Assembly (NCBI RefSeq): GCF_019048065.1
Contig: NZ_CP077291.1
Span: forward strand, 2,914,001-2,978,000
Direction: 5' to 3'
DNA length: 64,000 nt
Origin: Citrobacter farmeri
GTDB lineage: Bacteria; Pseudomonadota; Gammaproteobacteria; Enterobacterales; Enterobacteriaceae
Shown: piece by piece, positions 1 through 9,558 of the stretch
Layout of the letters: each line of letters opens with the position of its first letter
How positions within the stretch are numbered: the stretch's first letter is position 1
The notes under the pieces: model-generated
What the model saw: only the letters and a program-made list of their open reading frames with translations
What the model was told of the DNA's origin: nothing
The model's database searches: none
Position numbers and translations under genes: made by a program

Positions 1-1535
1 GCAATTTCCCCGATTCGGTTGTTGAAACGATAGGTGGTATCGAGGTCACAACGATCACCGTCACCAAAGGTCTGATGGAACGCGGTCGTCAACGAAAGCT
101 GTGCGCCGCTAAAACGGTAAATGGCTTGCCAGTCATCCCCAACGGCAAACAGCGTGGTGTGGCTGTTTTGTTTACGCAGCGCGGCCAGCAGCGCCGCGCG
201 CTGCGGAGAGATATCCTGAAATTCATCCACCAGAATATGCTTCCATGGACTGACAAAACGCCCTTTTTCCAGAATCACGATAGCCTGATGGATCAGACCG
301 GAAAAATCGACGGCGTTTTCCGCTTTCAGCGCACTTTTCCAGGCCTTCAGCAAAGGTGCCATCAGCTTCACCCGCTTGCTGAACAGATCCCGAATCTCTT
401 CCGGTGCGCTGGCGATCATCTCCGCCTGGGCACCACCATGCATACGCATCAGGCTCACCCAGCGATCCAGACGTGAGGCAAGACGACGCTGAAGTTTTTC
501 ATCATCCCAGAAATTCCCTTCAGGCACCGTCCACTGCATCTCCTCTTCCAGCCACTGTCGCCAGCCTTTCGCCTGCGCTTTCTTCTCGCTGCATTGCTGA
601 CGCCAGGTGCTGATAAACAGTTTATTTCGCGCGGCGGTGTCATTTTCAAGCTTACTGATGGTCGGAACTTTTTTACTGCCCTGCTGAATGATATGCAGCG
701 CCAGGGCATGAAACGTCCGCGCTGTTATCTCCTCGGTATGCAGTCGCTCGCGGATACGTTCGTCCATCTCCTGTGCCGCTTTACGGCCAAAAGCCAGCAG
801 CAGGATCTGTTCTGCCGCCGCTTCGCCGCGCGCCAGCAGCCAGCCCGCACGCGCCACCAGCACCGACGTTTTGCCACTACCTGCCCCCGCCAGCACCAGC
901 AAAGAATGTTCGCCATTGACTACCGCTCTGGCCTGAGCCGGATTAAGCGGTGACGATTCCACCTGCTGGAAGAAATCGGCGTATTCCGTCAACATCGTTT
1001 CGGTATACGCCTGATTGTGCTGCAAACGACACGCTTCGATATCTTTCAGCCACGCCTGGCACTGTCGTAGCGCATCGCGACAGTTATCAAACTCTTCCAG
1101 CCGATTAACCGGCAGCGGCAGCGCGGCAAACGCCCGTAGGATCTGCTGCTGTAATCCTGTCGTCTGCTCGCGCGTCAGCCAGGCATTCTGCCCGGTTCGG
1201 GTAGCGATTAAGTTCAGTTGCTCCTGCAGTACACTGGCCGCAACTTCACTCATTTCCTGACTCCACAGCTGCCAGCGGGTGTTCAGATGATGGTGGAAAC
1301 GCTGGGTTTCAGCCCACTCGGTGCCATGCAGTCGCACCACTTTTTCATCCGGCAGTACGAATTCAAGCTCGCCCCACACCAGTCCACGCTTGCAGTGAAT
1401 CGCCAGTAACTGATTGAAGGGAATGAGATACTCATGGCGATCGCCCGACACTTTAATGCCAGCATTGAGGATCACCGCCCGATCGTAAGGGTGTTGCGCC
1501 AGACGTTTTCCAATAGACGTTGCTTTCAGTTCCAT
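1..1535 (-). CDS. helD: DNA helicase IV (partial, 3' end beyond window)
   Basis: Superfamily 1 (UvrD/Rep-type) DNA helicase IV, a 3'-5' ATP-dependent helicase of the RecF recombination pathway. The frame is open from the ATG at 1535 to the left edge and gives about 511 of the roughly 684 residues usual for the family. The product begins MELKATSIGKRL. A Walker A motif (LAGAGSGKTSVL) lies near residues 211-222. The last visible residues, TYRFNNRIGE, match a conserved block after the UvrD-like helicase motif III. Divergent from yccF, with 123 bp between them. Only the C-terminal third, with motifs IV-VI, is missing, because of the window boundary rather than a mutation. Confidence 0.97.
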   Translation of the reverse strand, partial: MELKATSIGKRLAQHPYDRAVILNAGIKVSGDRHEYLIPFNQLLAIHCKRGLVWGELEFVLPDEKVVRLHGTEWAETQRFHHHLNTRWQLWSQEMSEVAASVLQEQLNLIATRTGQNAWLTREQTTGLQQQILRAFAALPLPVNRLEEFDNCRDALRQCQAWLKDIEACRLQHNQAYTETMLTEYADFFQQVESSPLNPAQARAVVNGEHSLLVLAGAGSGKTSVLVARAGWLLARGEAAAEQILLLAFGRKAAQEMDERIRERLHTEEITARTFHALALHIIQQGSKKVPTISKLENDTAARNKLFISTWRQQCSEKKAQAKGWRQWLEEEMQWTVPEGNFWDDEKLQRRLASRLDRWVSLMRMHGGAQAEMIASAPEEIRDLFSKRVKLMAPLLKAWKSALKAENAVDFSGLIHQAIVILEKGRFVSPWKHILVDEFQDISPQRAALLAALRKQNSHTTLFAVGDDWQAIYRFSGAQLSLTTAFHQTFGDGDRCDLDTTYRFNNRIGEI

Positions 1536-1658
1536 GACTCAGCCGATCCAGACAAAGCGTATTTCTTCTCAGTGTAACCGCCAGAGAATACGTGCTCCAG
1601 CCCAAAAAAACGTTACAATTGCCAGAAATCATAGAAAACCAGAATCAACCGAGGGTCT

Positions 1659-2105
1659 ATGCGTACCGTTCTGAATATTTTAAATTTTGTGCTTGGGGGA
1701 TTTGCCACCACGCTGTCGTGGTTCCTGGCGACGCTGGTCAGTATTGTGCTGATCTTCACCCTGCCGCTCACCCGTTCATGCTGGGAAATCACCAAACTGT
1801 CGCTGCTGCCTTACGGAAATGAGGCGGTCCATGTCGATGAACTGGATCCGGCGGGAAAAAGCGTGCTGATGAATACAGGCGGGACGCTGTTGAATATTTT
1901 CTGGCTGATCTTCTTCGGCTGGTGGCTGTGCCTGATGCACATTGCCACAGGTATCGCGCTGTGCATCACGATCATTGGTATTCCGGTTGGCATTGCGAAC
2001 TTTAAAATTGCCGCGATTGCACTCTGGCCGGTGGGACGTCGCGTCGTCTCCGTGGAAGTCGCGCGTGCGGCACGTGAAGCGAACGCCCGCCGTCGTTTTG
2101 AATAA
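1659..2105 (+). CDS. yccF: YccF family inner membrane protein
   Basis: Small integral inner membrane protein of the YccF/DUF307 family; its molecular function is not established. The 148 residues carry three to four hydrophobic segments (about 8-35, 71-92 and 94-115) and a basic C-terminal tail rich in Arg. The glycine/proline-rich stretch IIGIPVGIANF near residues 106-116 is typical of the family. The start ATG follows GAGGG (1651-1655). It is 18 bp upstream of yccS on the same strand, so the two are probably cotranscribed. Confidence 0.95.
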   Translation: MRTVLNILNFVLGGFATTLSWFLATLVSIVLIFTLPLTRSCWEITKLSLLPYGNEAVHVDELDPAGKSVLMNTGGTLLNIFWLIFFGWWLCLMHIATGIALCITIIGIPVGIANFKIAAIALWPVGRRVVSVEVARAAREANARRRFE

Positions 2106-2123
2106 CCAGGACGCTAAGCCAGT

Positions 2124-4286
2124 ATGTTAAGTCCCTTGCTTCGCCGCTATACCTGGAACAGCACCTGGTTGTATTACGTGCGTATTTTTATCGCCCTCTG
2201 CGGAACAACTGCCCTGCCCTGGTGGCTGGGCGATGTCAAACTGACCATCCCCCTGACGCTGGGGATGGTGGCGGCGGCGTTAACCGATCTGGACGATCGG
2301 CTCGCGGGCCGTCTGCGTAACCTGATCATCACGCTCATCTGCTTTTTTATCGCCTCCGCCTCGGTCGAGCTACTTTTCCCGTACCCGTGGCTGTTCGCCA
2401 TCGGATTGACGCTCTCTACCAGCGGTTTTATCCTGCTCGGCGGTTTAGGGCAGCGTTATGCGACGATTGCTTTTGGCGCGCTGCTGATCGCGATTTACAC
2501 CATGCTTGGCGCATCGTTGTACGCCCAGTGGTATCAGCAACCGCTTCTGCTGCTGGCAGGCGCTATCTGGTACAACGGGCTGACGCTTACCGGTCATCTT
2601 CTCTTCCCGATTCGTCCATTGCAGGACAATCTGGCACGCAGCTACGAACAACTGGCGCACTATCTGGAGCTGAAATCGCGTCTTTTTGACCCGGATATTG
2701 AAGACGAAAGCCAGGCACCGCTTTATGATTTAGCGCTGGCCAACGGCCAACTGATGGCGACGCTGAATCAGACGAAGGTGTCCCTGCTGACTCGCCTGCG
2801 CGGCGACCGGGGGCAGCGCGGCACGCGACGAACTCTGCATTATTACTTTGTGGCGCAGGATATTCATGAACGTGCCAGTTCCTCACATATTCAATACCAG
2901 ACGCTGCGCGACCATTTTCGTCACAGCGACGTCATGTTCCGCTTTCAACGACTGATGTCGATGCAGGGACAGGCCTGCCTGCAACTGTCGCGCTCTATTT
3001 TGCTTCGCGTCCCCTATCAGCACGATCCACATTTCGAGCGCGCCTTTACGCATCTCGATGCCACGCTTGAACGGATGCGGACAAACGGCGCCCCCGCCGA
3101 TCTGCTGAAAACGCTGGGATTTTTGCTGGCTAATTTGCGCGCTATCGATGCACAACTGGCAACAATTGAATCGGAACAGGCACAGGCCATGCCGCGCAAC
3201 GAGTCGGAGAATCAGCTTGCCGATGACAGTCCGCACGGATTTAGCGATATCTGGCTGCGACTGAGCCGAAACTTCACCCCGGAATCTGCTCTGTTTCGCC
3301 ATGCAGTCAGGATGTCTCTGGTTCTGTGCGTCGGCTATGCCATCATTCAGATAACCGGGATGCATCACGGGTACTGGATCCTGCTGACCAGTCTGTTTGT
3401 TTGCCAGCCAAACTACAACGCCACGCGGCACCGTCTGGCGCTGAGGATCATCGGGACACTGGTCGGGGTTGCGATTGGTATCCCGATTTTGTGGTTCGTT
3501 CCGTCACTGGAGGGGCAGCTCATTTTGCTGGTGATCACCGGCGTGCTGTTCTTTGCCTTTCGCAACGTCCAGTATGCCCACGCCACCATGTTTATTACGC
3601 TGCTGGTCCTGCTGTGCTTCAACTTGCTCGGCGAAGGATTTGAAGTTGCCCTTCCCCGGGTGATTGATACGCTCATCGGCTGCGCCATTGCCTGGGCGGC
3701 GGTAAGCTTTATCTGGCCTGACTGGCGTTTCCGTAATCTCCCGCGAATGATGGAAAGAGCGACCGACGCCAACTGTCGCTATCTGGACGCTATCCTGGAA
3801 CAGTATCATCAGGGACGCGACAATCGACTGGCGTATCGGATTGCTCGACGCGATGCTCATAACCGCGATGCGGAACTGGCCTCCGTGGTGTCAAACATGT
3901 CCAGCGAGCCCGATGTAACCCCGCAGACGCGTGAGGCAGCGTTCCGTTTGCTCTGCCTCAACCATACCTTCACCAGTTATATTTCCGCATTAGGCGCGCA
4001 TCGCGAACAACTCACCAACCCGGACGTCCTGGCATTACTGGACGATGCGGTCTGTTATGTCGATGATGCGCTACATCATCTCCCGGCCGACGAAGAGCGG
4101 GTGCAACAAGCATTGGCCGAACTGAAACAGCGCATCCAGCACCTTGAGCCGCGCCCGGACAGCAAAGAGCCACTGGTGATTCAGCAAGTTGGGCTACTGG
4201 TGGCCCTGCTGCCGGAAATGGGCCGACTACAGCGGCAAATCACTCAATCTTCTCCACAGACACCAGCGCCGGCGAAAGCGACTTAA
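2124..4286 (+). CDS. yccS: YccS/YhfK-type inner membrane transporter
   Basis: Large inner membrane protein of the FUSC/YccS superfamily, related to aromatic-acid exporters such as AaeB. Transport substrate unknown. At 720 residues it has the usual architecture: an N-terminal bundle of transmembrane helices (about 15-150), a soluble region (about 165-390), a second transmembrane bundle (about 395-530, including the conserved GYWILLTSLFVCQPNYNATR block), and a C-terminal soluble domain. It follows yccF by 18 bp. Its last 47 bp overlap the 3' end of the convergent gene sxy, so the two transcripts would be complementary at their ends. Confidence 0.95.
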   Translation: MLSPLLRRYTWNSTWLYYVRIFIALCGTTALPWWLGDVKLTIPLTLGMVAAALTDLDDRLAGRLRNLIITLICFFIASASVELLFPYPWLFAIGLTLSTSGFILLGGLGQRYATIAFGALLIAIYTMLGASLYAQWYQQPLLLLAGAIWYNGLTLTGHLLFPIRPLQDNLARSYEQLAHYLELKSRLFDPDIEDESQAPLYDLALANGQLMATLNQTKVSLLTRLRGDRGQRGTRRTLHYYFVAQDIHERASSSHIQYQTLRDHFRHSDVMFRFQRLMSMQGQACLQLSRSILLRVPYQHDPHFERAFTHLDATLERMRTNGAPADLLKTLGFLLANLRAIDAQLATIESEQAQAMPRNESENQLADDSPHGFSDIWLRLSRNFTPESALFRHAVRMSLVLCVGYAIIQITGMHHGYWILLTSLFVCQPNYNATRHRLALRIIGTLVGVAIGIPILWFVPSLEGQLILLVITGVLFFAFRNVQYAHATMFITLLVLLCFNLLGEGFEVALPRVIDTLIGCAIAWAAVSFIWPDWRFRNLPRMMERATDANCRYLDAILEQYHQGRDNRLAYRIARRDAHNRDAELASVVSNMSSEPDVTPQTREAAFRLLCLNHTFTSYISALGAHREQLTNPDVLALLDDAVCYVDDALHHLPADEERVQQALAELKQRIQHLEPRPDSKEPLVIQQVGLLVALLPEMGRLQRQITQSSPQTPAPAKAT

Positions 4287-4869
4287 CCCACAGAGCAAGC
4301 TCCTGGCGACGTATCGCCGGGAGCGCCGCTTCATGAATGCCATAAATGGCCCCTTCAAGATTAAAAAGCACCTTGTCAGTGATGGATTTATTCATCTGTC
4401 GAAGTCGCAACCAGCACATTTTAGCCCCCAGCATACGCAGAGTGGCGACGTCGTAGATCCCCGCGTCATTCAGCAAACTCTCCAGATGAAAGGTCATATT
4501 GGGGAGATCCTTAAGACGCTGCTGAGAACAGCGAGTCAACTTCTCCTGTAACGCGGCATCCAGCGAAAACTTCGATAACTGGATCAACTGTTGTTGGTCG
4601 CGCCAAAGACTTTCATCAACCTGATAATAGTTGAGCATGACCGGACGCCCGCGTTTAAGAAATGTCAGCCATACTGGAGAATGCTGCACACAATACTGTA
4701 CGCTTTGCTCACAGGCACGCAGATAAAGCTCACCATTCGCGACCATCGCAAAGACGGTATTCTTGATAGTCAGACTGTAGCTGCCGAACAGTGAACGGAA
4801 ATGGATCGTCCCCAGAGAAGATAAATATTCCTGTGATTTATAGATCCTGTCATAGGAGTGTACTTTCAT
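4240..4869 (-). CDS. sxy: Competence regulator Sxy/TfoX
   Basis: Sxy (TfoX) is the co-activator that works with CRP at CRP-S promoters to switch on natural-competence genes. The 209 residues equal the E. coli length. The N-terminal TfoX domain (about 1-105) starts with SLGTIHFRSLFGSYSL. The C-terminal TfoX domain (about 115-195) contains LKDLPNM and LRMLGAKMCWLRLR, the helix-hairpin-helix-like part. Transcribed divergently from sulA with 217 bp between, and convergent with yccS with overlapping stops. The comEC homologue ycaI in this window (52.0-54.3 kb) is a candidate member of its regulon, from knowledge of the family. Confidence 0.96.
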   Translation of the reverse strand: MKVHSYDRIYKSQEYLSSLGTIHFRSLFGSYSLTIKNTVFAMVANGELYLRACEQSVQYCVQHSPVWLTFLKRGRPVMLNYYQVDESLWRDQQQLIQLSKFSLDAALQEKLTRCSQQRLKDLPNMTFHLESLLNDAGIYDVATLRMLGAKMCWLRLRQMNKSITDKVLFNLEGAIYGIHEAALPAIRRQELALWVKSLSPALVSVEKIE

Positions 4870-5022
4870 AAAATTCCCTGTTAAATCATAAACTAAAAGA
4901 ATGATTTGTCGTCACGGATCCGTTACTGACGAAAATAGGCAACTTATTCTCACGGGGCAAGTTGTATTTCGTTTTTACCGCTACCATGAATAAAAAATGC
5001 GAGTCTGTTTCCGAAAATAAGG

Positions 5023-5065
5023 TTGATCTTTCACGACATCAGGGTTACTGTACATCCATACAGTA
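5023..5065 (+). promoter_or_regulatory. sulA promoter with LexA (SOS) box
   Basis: A near-perfect LexA operator, TACTGTACATCCATACAGTA, lies at 5046-5065 (consensus CTG-N10-CAG with internal TGTA palindrome). The -35 hexamer TTGATC (5023-5028) is 17 bp from the -10 TACTGT (5046-5051), so bound LexA covers the -10 element. This gives tight repression and strong induction on DNA damage. The start codon of sulA follows at 5087. Confidence 0.95.
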
Positions 5066-5086
5066 ACTCACAGGGCTGGATTGATT

Positions 5087-5596
5087 ATGTACACTTCAGG
5101 CTACGCAAATCGTTCTCCGTCATTTTCTTCCACATCGAACACGTTGGCGCGCGTCTCTTCTGAGAAAGTGTCCACTGGGCTTATCAGCGAAGTGGTCTAC
5201 CGCGAAGACCAGCCCATGATGACGCAGTTACTGCTGTTACCGCTTCTTCAGCAGTTAGGTCAGCAATCGCGCTGGCAGCTCTGGCTGACGCCACAGCAAA
5301 AGCTGAGCCGTGAGTGGGTTCAGTCTGCTGGCCTGCCGCTGACCAAAGTGATGCAAATTAACCAATTGTCCCCCTGTCATACGCTGGAATCGATGATTCG
5401 TGCATTACGCACGGGCAATTACAGCGTGGTAATTGGCTGGCTGGCAGAAGAGTTAACAGAAGAAGAACATGCTGAATTGGTCAAGGCTGCGGATGAGGGA
5501 AATGCCATGGGATTTATCATGCGCCCTGTGAATGCACACACTCATGCCACGAGACAGCAAACCGGGCTAAAAATTCACTCAAATTTGTATCATTGA
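5087..5596 (+). CDS. sulA: SOS cell-division inhibitor SulA
   Basis: SulA binds FtsZ and blocks its polymerisation during the SOS response; Lon degrades it afterwards. The ATG at 5087 gives 169 residues, the E. coli length. An in-frame TTG six bases upstream is not needed. The conserved core (about residues 40-125: [19 protein letters not shown], the region contacting FtsZ) is intact. The C-terminal HSNLYH, recognised by Lon in E. coli, is present. The divergent N-terminal 30 residues are variable in the family. A single-gene SOS unit controlled by the LexA box just upstream. Confidence 0.97.
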   Translation: MYTSGYANRSPSFSSTSNTLARVSSEKVSTGLISEVVYREDQPMMTQLLLLPLLQQLGQQSRWQLWLTPQQKLSREWVQSAGLPLTKVMQINQLSPCHTLESMIRALRTGNYSVVIGWLAEELTEEEHAELVKAADEGNAMGFIMRPVNAHTHATRQQTGLKIHSNLYH

Positions 5597-5952
5597 GTGA
5601 AATTAGGATTTATCCTGGAATTTTTTTTCCACCCAGGACCTTCGCATTGAGGACTAACGCATTTTTTCTGTGAACGCTTGGCAGACGCGGTTCCAGCGAA
5701 ATCGGTGGGAAAATTTTGATGCACAAAATGTTAAATATTATGTATACAAGCTTTTTTTTTTCATATGCCTGACAGAGTTCACACTTGTAAGTTTTCAACT
5801 ACGTTGTAGACTTTACATCGCCAGGGGTGCTCGGCATAAGCCGCAGATATCGGTAGAGTAACTATTGAGCAAGTCCCCCGGTGATGGATTTAACCGTGTT
5901 ATCTCGTTGGAGATATTCATGGCGTATTTTGGATGATAACGAGGCGCAAAAA
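5597..5952 (+). promoter_or_regulatory. sulA-ompA intergenic region: ompA promoter and mRNA-stabilising leader
   Basis: The 356 bp between sulA and ompA hold no gene. A promoter is seen as TTGTAA (5785-5790), 16 bp, TAGACT (5807-5812), which predicts a transcript starting near 5820 with a leader of about 133 nt. This leader closely matches the E. coli ompA 5' UTR, including the 5' stem-loop near GCTCGGCATAAGCCG that makes that mRNA long-lived. GATGATAAC at 5932-5940, just before the ribosome binding site, is the MicA sRNA target in E. coli. TGCCTGACAGAGTTCACA (5767-5784) resembles the CRP site described upstream of ompA. Two long T tracts lie at 5621-5628 and 5752-5761. Confidence 0.85.
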
Positions 5953-7008
5953 ATGAAAAAGACAGCTATCGCGATTGCAGTGGCACTGGCTGGTTTCGCT
6001 ACCGTAGCGCAGGCCGCTCCGAAAGATAACACCTGGTACACTGGTGCTAAACTGGGCTGGTCCCAGTACCATGACACTGGTTTCATCAACAACAACGGTC
6101 CGACCCACGAAAACCAACTGGGTGCTGGCGCGTTCGGTGGTTACCAGGTTAACCCGTATGTTGGCTTTGAAATGGGTTACGACTGGTTAGGTCGTATGCC
6201 GTACAAAGGTGACAACATCAACGGTGCTTACAAAGCTCAGGGCGTTCAGCTGACCGCTAAACTGGGTTACCCAATCACTGACGATCTGGACATCTACACT
6301 CGTCTGGGTGGTATGGTATGGCGTGCAGACACCAAGTCTAACGTACCGGGTGGCGCATCTACCAAAGATCACGACACTGGCGTATCCCCAGTATTCGCAG
6401 GTGGTGTTGAGTACGCAATTACTCCTGAAATCGCTACCCGTCTGGAATACCAGTGGACCAACAACATCGGTGACGCTAACACCATCGGTACTCGTCCGGA
6501 CAACGGTCTGCTGAGCGTAGGTGTTTCTTACCGTTTCGGTCAGCAGGAACAAGCTGCTCCGATCGTAGCTCCGGCTCCGGCTCCGGCTCCAGAAGTACAG
6601 ACCAAACACTTCACTCTGAAGTCTGACGTTCTGTTCAACTTCAACAAAGCGACTCTGAAACCAGAAGGCCAGCAGGCTCTGGATCAGATGTACAGCCAGC
6701 TGAGCAACCTGGATCCGAAAGACGGTTCCGTAGTGGTTCTGGGCTTCACTGACCGCATCGGTTCTGACGCTTACAACCAGGGTCTGTCTGAGAAACGTGC
6801 TCAGTCTGTTGTTGATTACCTGATCTCTAAAGGTATCCCGGCTGACAAAATCTCCGCACGTGGTATGGGCGAATCCAACCCGGTTACTGGCAACACCTGT
6901 GACAACGTGAAAGCTCGCGCTGCACTGATCGACTGCCTGGCCCCGGATCGTCGCGTTGAGATCGAAGTTAAAGGTGTCAAAGACGTTGTAACTCAGCCGC
7001 AGGCTTAA
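5953..7008 (+). CDS. ompA: Outer membrane protein A
   Basis: Major outer membrane protein that links the outer membrane to peptidoglycan. The chosen ATG (5953) begins the signal peptide [15 protein letters not shown]..., cleaved after residue 21 (AQA|AP). The mature protein has an eight-stranded beta-barrel (about 22-200), an APAPAPAPE hinge (about 205-213) and a C-terminal OmpA-like domain (about 215-345) with the diaminopimelate-binding pattern around [19 protein letters not shown]. The 351 residues exceed E. coli OmpA (346) mainly through a longer extracellular loop 3 ([12 protein letters not shown]). The two C-terminal cysteines (CDNV, DCLA) are present. Followed by a strong terminator. 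Confidence 0.99.
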   Translation: MKKTAIAIAVALAGFATVAQAAPKDNTWYTGAKLGWSQYHDTGFINNNGPTHENQLGAGAFGGYQVNPYVGFEMGYDWLGRMPYKGDNINGAYKAQGVQLTAKLGYPITDDLDIYTRLGGMVWRADTKSNVPGGASTKDHDTGVSPVFAGGVEYAITPEIATRLEYQWTNNIGDANTIGTRPDNGLLSVGVSYRFGQQEQAAPIVAPAPAPAPEVQTKHFTLKSDVLFNFNKATLKPEGQQALDQMYSQLSNLDPKDGSVVVLGFTDRIGSDAYNQGLSEKRAQSVVDYLISKGIPADKISARGMGESNPVTGNTCDNVKARAALIDCLAPDRRVEIEVKGVKDVVTQPQA

Positions 7009-7023
7009 GTTTCCGTCTAATAA

Positions 7024-7050
7024 AAAACCCCGCAGAGCGGGGTTTTTTTT
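7024..7050 (+). terminator. ompA rho-independent terminator
   Basis: A perfect stem AAAACCCCGC / GCGGGGTTTT with an AGA loop is followed by further T residues. It sits 15 bp after the ompA stop. It has A residues on its other flank too, so it may also stop the convergent matP transcript. Confidence 0.95.
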
Positions 7051-7091
7051 CGTCTGTTATCTGCACAATGGAATGGTTGTAACGTCGCGGA

Positions 7092-7544
7092 TTACTCTTT
7101 GCCCAACAACGCCTGCAGGTCTTGCTTCAACGACGACATCTTGTTGGCATACTTCTCTTTATTTTCCGCATCTTCAATCAACTGGACCACGGTCTCTGAT
7201 AACGTTTTGCCACGCCGCTGCGCCAGCCCTGCCAGTCGCTGCCAAACGATAAATTCCAGATCGATCGATTTCTTTCGCGTGTGCTGATGTTCAGCATTGA
7301 AATGGCGTTTACGCCGCGCACGTATTGTCTGCTTCATTCGGTTTTGTAGCGCGGGATTCATATGTTCATCAATCCAGATATTGACCCGCACCGGTTCATT
7401 TTCCAGCGTAAGCAACAAATCCACGGCCTCCTGGGCGGCACTGGCCTCCACGTAACGGGTAATTAATTCCCCTTCGCGGTGCTTCTTCACCAGGTACTTC
7501 CACTTCCAACCGCTTTCAAGATTCTCAAGTTGTTGATATTTCAT
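7092..7544 (-). CDS. matP: Ter macrodomain organiser MatP
   Basis: MatP binds matS sites in the terminus region, condenses the Ter macrodomain, ties it to the divisome through ZapB and displaces MukBEF. The product is 150 residues, the family length. It has an N-terminal four-helix region (about 1-100), a ribbon-helix-helix DNA-binding part (about 100-130, with [14 protein letters not shown] and [14 protein letters not shown]) and a C-terminal coiled coil (about 130-150) used for tetramer bridging. It is convergent with ompA and divergent from lonH (185 bp between). Confidence 0.97.
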   Translation of the reverse strand: MKYQQLENLESGWKWKYLVKKHREGELITRYVEASAAQEAVDLLLTLENEPVRVNIWIDEHMNPALQNRMKQTIRARRKRHFNAEHQHTRKKSIDLEFIVWQRLAGLAQRRGKTLSETVVQLIEDAENKEKYANKMSSLKQDLQALLGKE

Positions 7545-7689
7545 GGCGATCTCAATGTTACCGTGTCACTCCTATCAGAATATCAGCTTTTTCAGCTTCT
7601 GAAGAAAAGAATCTTCAGGCTGTGAGCCACTCTGCACGCTCCTGTGCGTTTACCGTCGCTTTCCACGTGTGAAGCGCGGACGGTTACGC

Positions 7690-7695
7690 TATAAT
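7690..7695 (+). promoter_or_regulatory. Candidate lonH promoter -10 element
   Basis: A consensus TATAAT lies 34 bp upstream of the TTG start of lonH in the matP-lonH divergent region (7545-7729). The best -35 at the right distance (TGTGAA, 7668-7673) is weak, so only the -10 is well supported. Confidence 0.5.
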
Positions 7696-7729
7696 CGCGT
7701 CTTTTACAACAGACTATAAAACATCAACT

Positions 7730-9490
7730 TTGACCATTACGAAACTTGCATGGCGTGATCTTGTCCCTGATACCAATAGCTATCAGGAGATTTTTGCACA
7801 GCCACATGTCACTGAAGAAAACGACACATTACTGAGTGATACTCAACCACGCTTACAATTTGCCCTGGAGCAATTGTTACAACCCAGAGCCTCATCCCCT
7901 TTCATGCTGGCCAAAGCGCCAGAAGAGCTTGAGTATCTTAATCTTCTTGCCGATGCCGCACGTGCCTTACAGCACGATGCCGATCGCCTGACGGGCGGCC
8001 ACTACGAGGTTTCGGGTCACACGATTCACTATCGTAGCGCTGAGCGGGCTGAAGACAATTTTGCCACCTTATCTCAGGTGGTGATTGCCGACTGGGTTGA
8101 GGCAGAGCAGCTGTTTGGCTGTCTGCGTCAATTCAATGGCGACATCACGCTGCAACCAGGACTGGTTCACCAGGCCAATGGTGGCGTGCTGGTTATCTCC
8201 CTGCGCACCCTGCTTGCGCAGCCGCTGTTGTGGATGCGTCTGAAAGCCATCGTCAGCCGCGAGCGCTTTGACTGGGTAGCCTTTGATGAGTCCCGCCCGC
8301 TGCCGGTTTCCGTGCCGTCTATGCCGCTTAAACTGAAGGTGCTGCTAGTCGGTGAGCGCGAGTCACTGGCGGATTTCCAGGAGATGGAACCTGAGCTGGC
8401 TGAACAGGCGATCTATAGCGAATTCGAAGATAATCTGCAAATTGTGGATGCAGAATCCATGACGCAGTGGTGCCAGTGGGTAACGTGGACTGCGAAACGT
8501 AATCAGTTACCGTACCCGGCGGCCGACGCCTGGGAAGTGCTGGTTCGCGAAGCGGTGCGTTATACCGGCGAACAGGATACGTTACCGCTCAATCCGCTGT
8601 GGATAATCAGACAGTTCACAGAAGTCGCGCCGCTGTGCGAAAGCGAAACTTGCACCGGTGAACAACTCGGCCTGATGCTTGCCCAGAGAGAGTGGCGTGA
8701 AGGATTCCTGGCTGAACGTATGCAGGATGAGATCCTCCAGGAACAGATTTTGATCGAAACGGAGGGGGAACGAGTCGGTCAGATCAACGCCCTGTCGGTG
8801 ATTGAATTTCCGGGCCACCCACGCGCCTTCGGTGAACCTTCACGTATCAGTTGCGTCGTTCACATCGGCGATGGTGAGTTCACGGATATTGAGCGAAAAG
8901 CCGAACTTGGCGGTAATATTCATGCCAAAGGGATGATGATCATGCAGGCGTTCCTGATGTCGGAACTCCAGCTCGAGCAACAACTCCCCTTCTCGGCCTC
9001 GCTGACGTTTGAACAATCATACAGTGAAGTCGACGGCGACAGTGCTTCTATGGCAGAGCTGTGCGCACTGATAAGCGCCCTGTCTGATGTGCCAGTGAAT
9101 CAGAGCATTGCCATTACCGGTTCGGTCGATCAGTTCGGACGCGCCCAACCGGTTGGCGGCTTAAATGAAAAAATTGAGGGTTTCTTCGCGATTTGCCAAC
9201 AGCGCGAACTGACGGGTAAGCAAGGGGTTATCATCCCTTCTTCCAATGTCCGGCATCTTAGCCTGCAACCTGCGCTATTGCAGGCTGTTGAAGAAGAGAA
9301 ATTCACTATCTGGGCGGTGGATGACGTTACCGATGCGCTGCCGCTGTTGTTAAATCTGGTGTGGGACGGTGAAGGTCAGACAACGTTGATGCAGACTATC
9401 CAGGAGCGTATCGCCCAGGCGACGCAACAGGAAGGACGTCACCGTTTTCCATGGCCGCTGCGCTGGCTGAACGGGATCCTTCCTAACTGA
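7730..9490 (+). CDS. lonH: Lon-like protease homologue LonH (YcbZ)
   Basis: Lon-family Ser-Lys peptidase of unclear physiological role. No ATG fits: the frame opens with TTG at 7730 giving [15 protein letters not shown], the same N-terminus and length (586 residues) as E. coli YcbZ. The catalytic serine is S438 in DGDSAS and the lysine is K481 in GGLNEKIEG; the 43-residue spacing equals that of Lon (S679/K722). The N-terminal half keeps the fold of an AAA-like region but I see no intact Walker A motif (no GxxxxGKT), so ATP hydrolysis is doubtful. It is 68 bp upstream of fabA on the same strand, and the FadR operator of fabA overlaps its stop codon. Confidence 0.93.
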   Translation: MTITKLAWRDLVPDTNSYQEIFAQPHVTEENDTLLSDTQPRLQFALEQLLQPRASSPFMLAKAPEELEYLNLLADAARALQHDADRLTGGHYEVSGHTIHYRSAERAEDNFATLSQVVIADWVEAEQLFGCLRQFNGDITLQPGLVHQANGGVLVISLRTLLAQPLLWMRLKAIVSRERFDWVAFDESRPLPVSVPSMPLKLKVLLVGERESLADFQEMEPELAEQAIYSEFEDNLQIVDAESMTQWCQWVTWTAKRNQLPYPAADAWEVLVREAVRYTGEQDTLPLNPLWIIRQFTEVAPLCESETCTGEQLGLMLAQREWREGFLAERMQDEILQEQILIETEGERVGQINALSVIEFPGHPRAFGEPSRISCVVHIGDGEFTDIERKAELGGNIHAKGMMIMQAFLMSELQLEQQLPFSASLTFEQSYSEVDGDSASMAELCALISALSDVPVNQSIAITGSVDQFGRAQPVGGLNEKIEGFFAICQQRELTGKQGVIIPSSNVRHLSLQPALLQAVEEEKFTIWAVDDVTDALPLLLNLVWDGEGQTTLMQTIQERIAQATQQEGRHRFPWPLRWLNGILPN

Positions 9491-9520
9491 TCGGACTTGT
9501 TCAGCGTACACGTGTTAGCT
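9485..9520 (+). promoter_or_regulatory. fabA operators for FadR and FabR
   Basis: AACTGATCGGACTTGTT (9485-9501) fits the FadR site consensus AnCTGGTCnGACnTGTT; FadR activates fabA and long-chain acyl-CoA releases it. Immediately downstream, AGCGTACACGTGTTAGCT (9503-9520) is the palindromic FabR site, where FabR represses in response to unsaturated acyl chains. The arrangement is that known at E. coli fabA. The FadR site includes the last sense codon and stop codon of lonH. Confidence 0.9.
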
Positions 9521-9558
9521 ATCCTGCGTGCTTCAATAAAATAAGGCTTACAGAGAAC

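Noticed and set aside
5081..5086. TTG start for sulA two codons upstream
   Set aside because: The ATG at 5087 gives the conserved MYTSGYA start and the usual 169 residues.
5881..5952. Longer OmpA with 24 extra N-terminal residues
   Set aside because: The upstream in-frame start is in the leader RNA; the ATG at 5953 begins a textbook signal peptide after the MicA target and ribosome binding site.
6187..6609. 140-residue reading frame antisense to ompA
   Set aside because: It results from strong codon bias in ompA; no start signal, homology or independent support.
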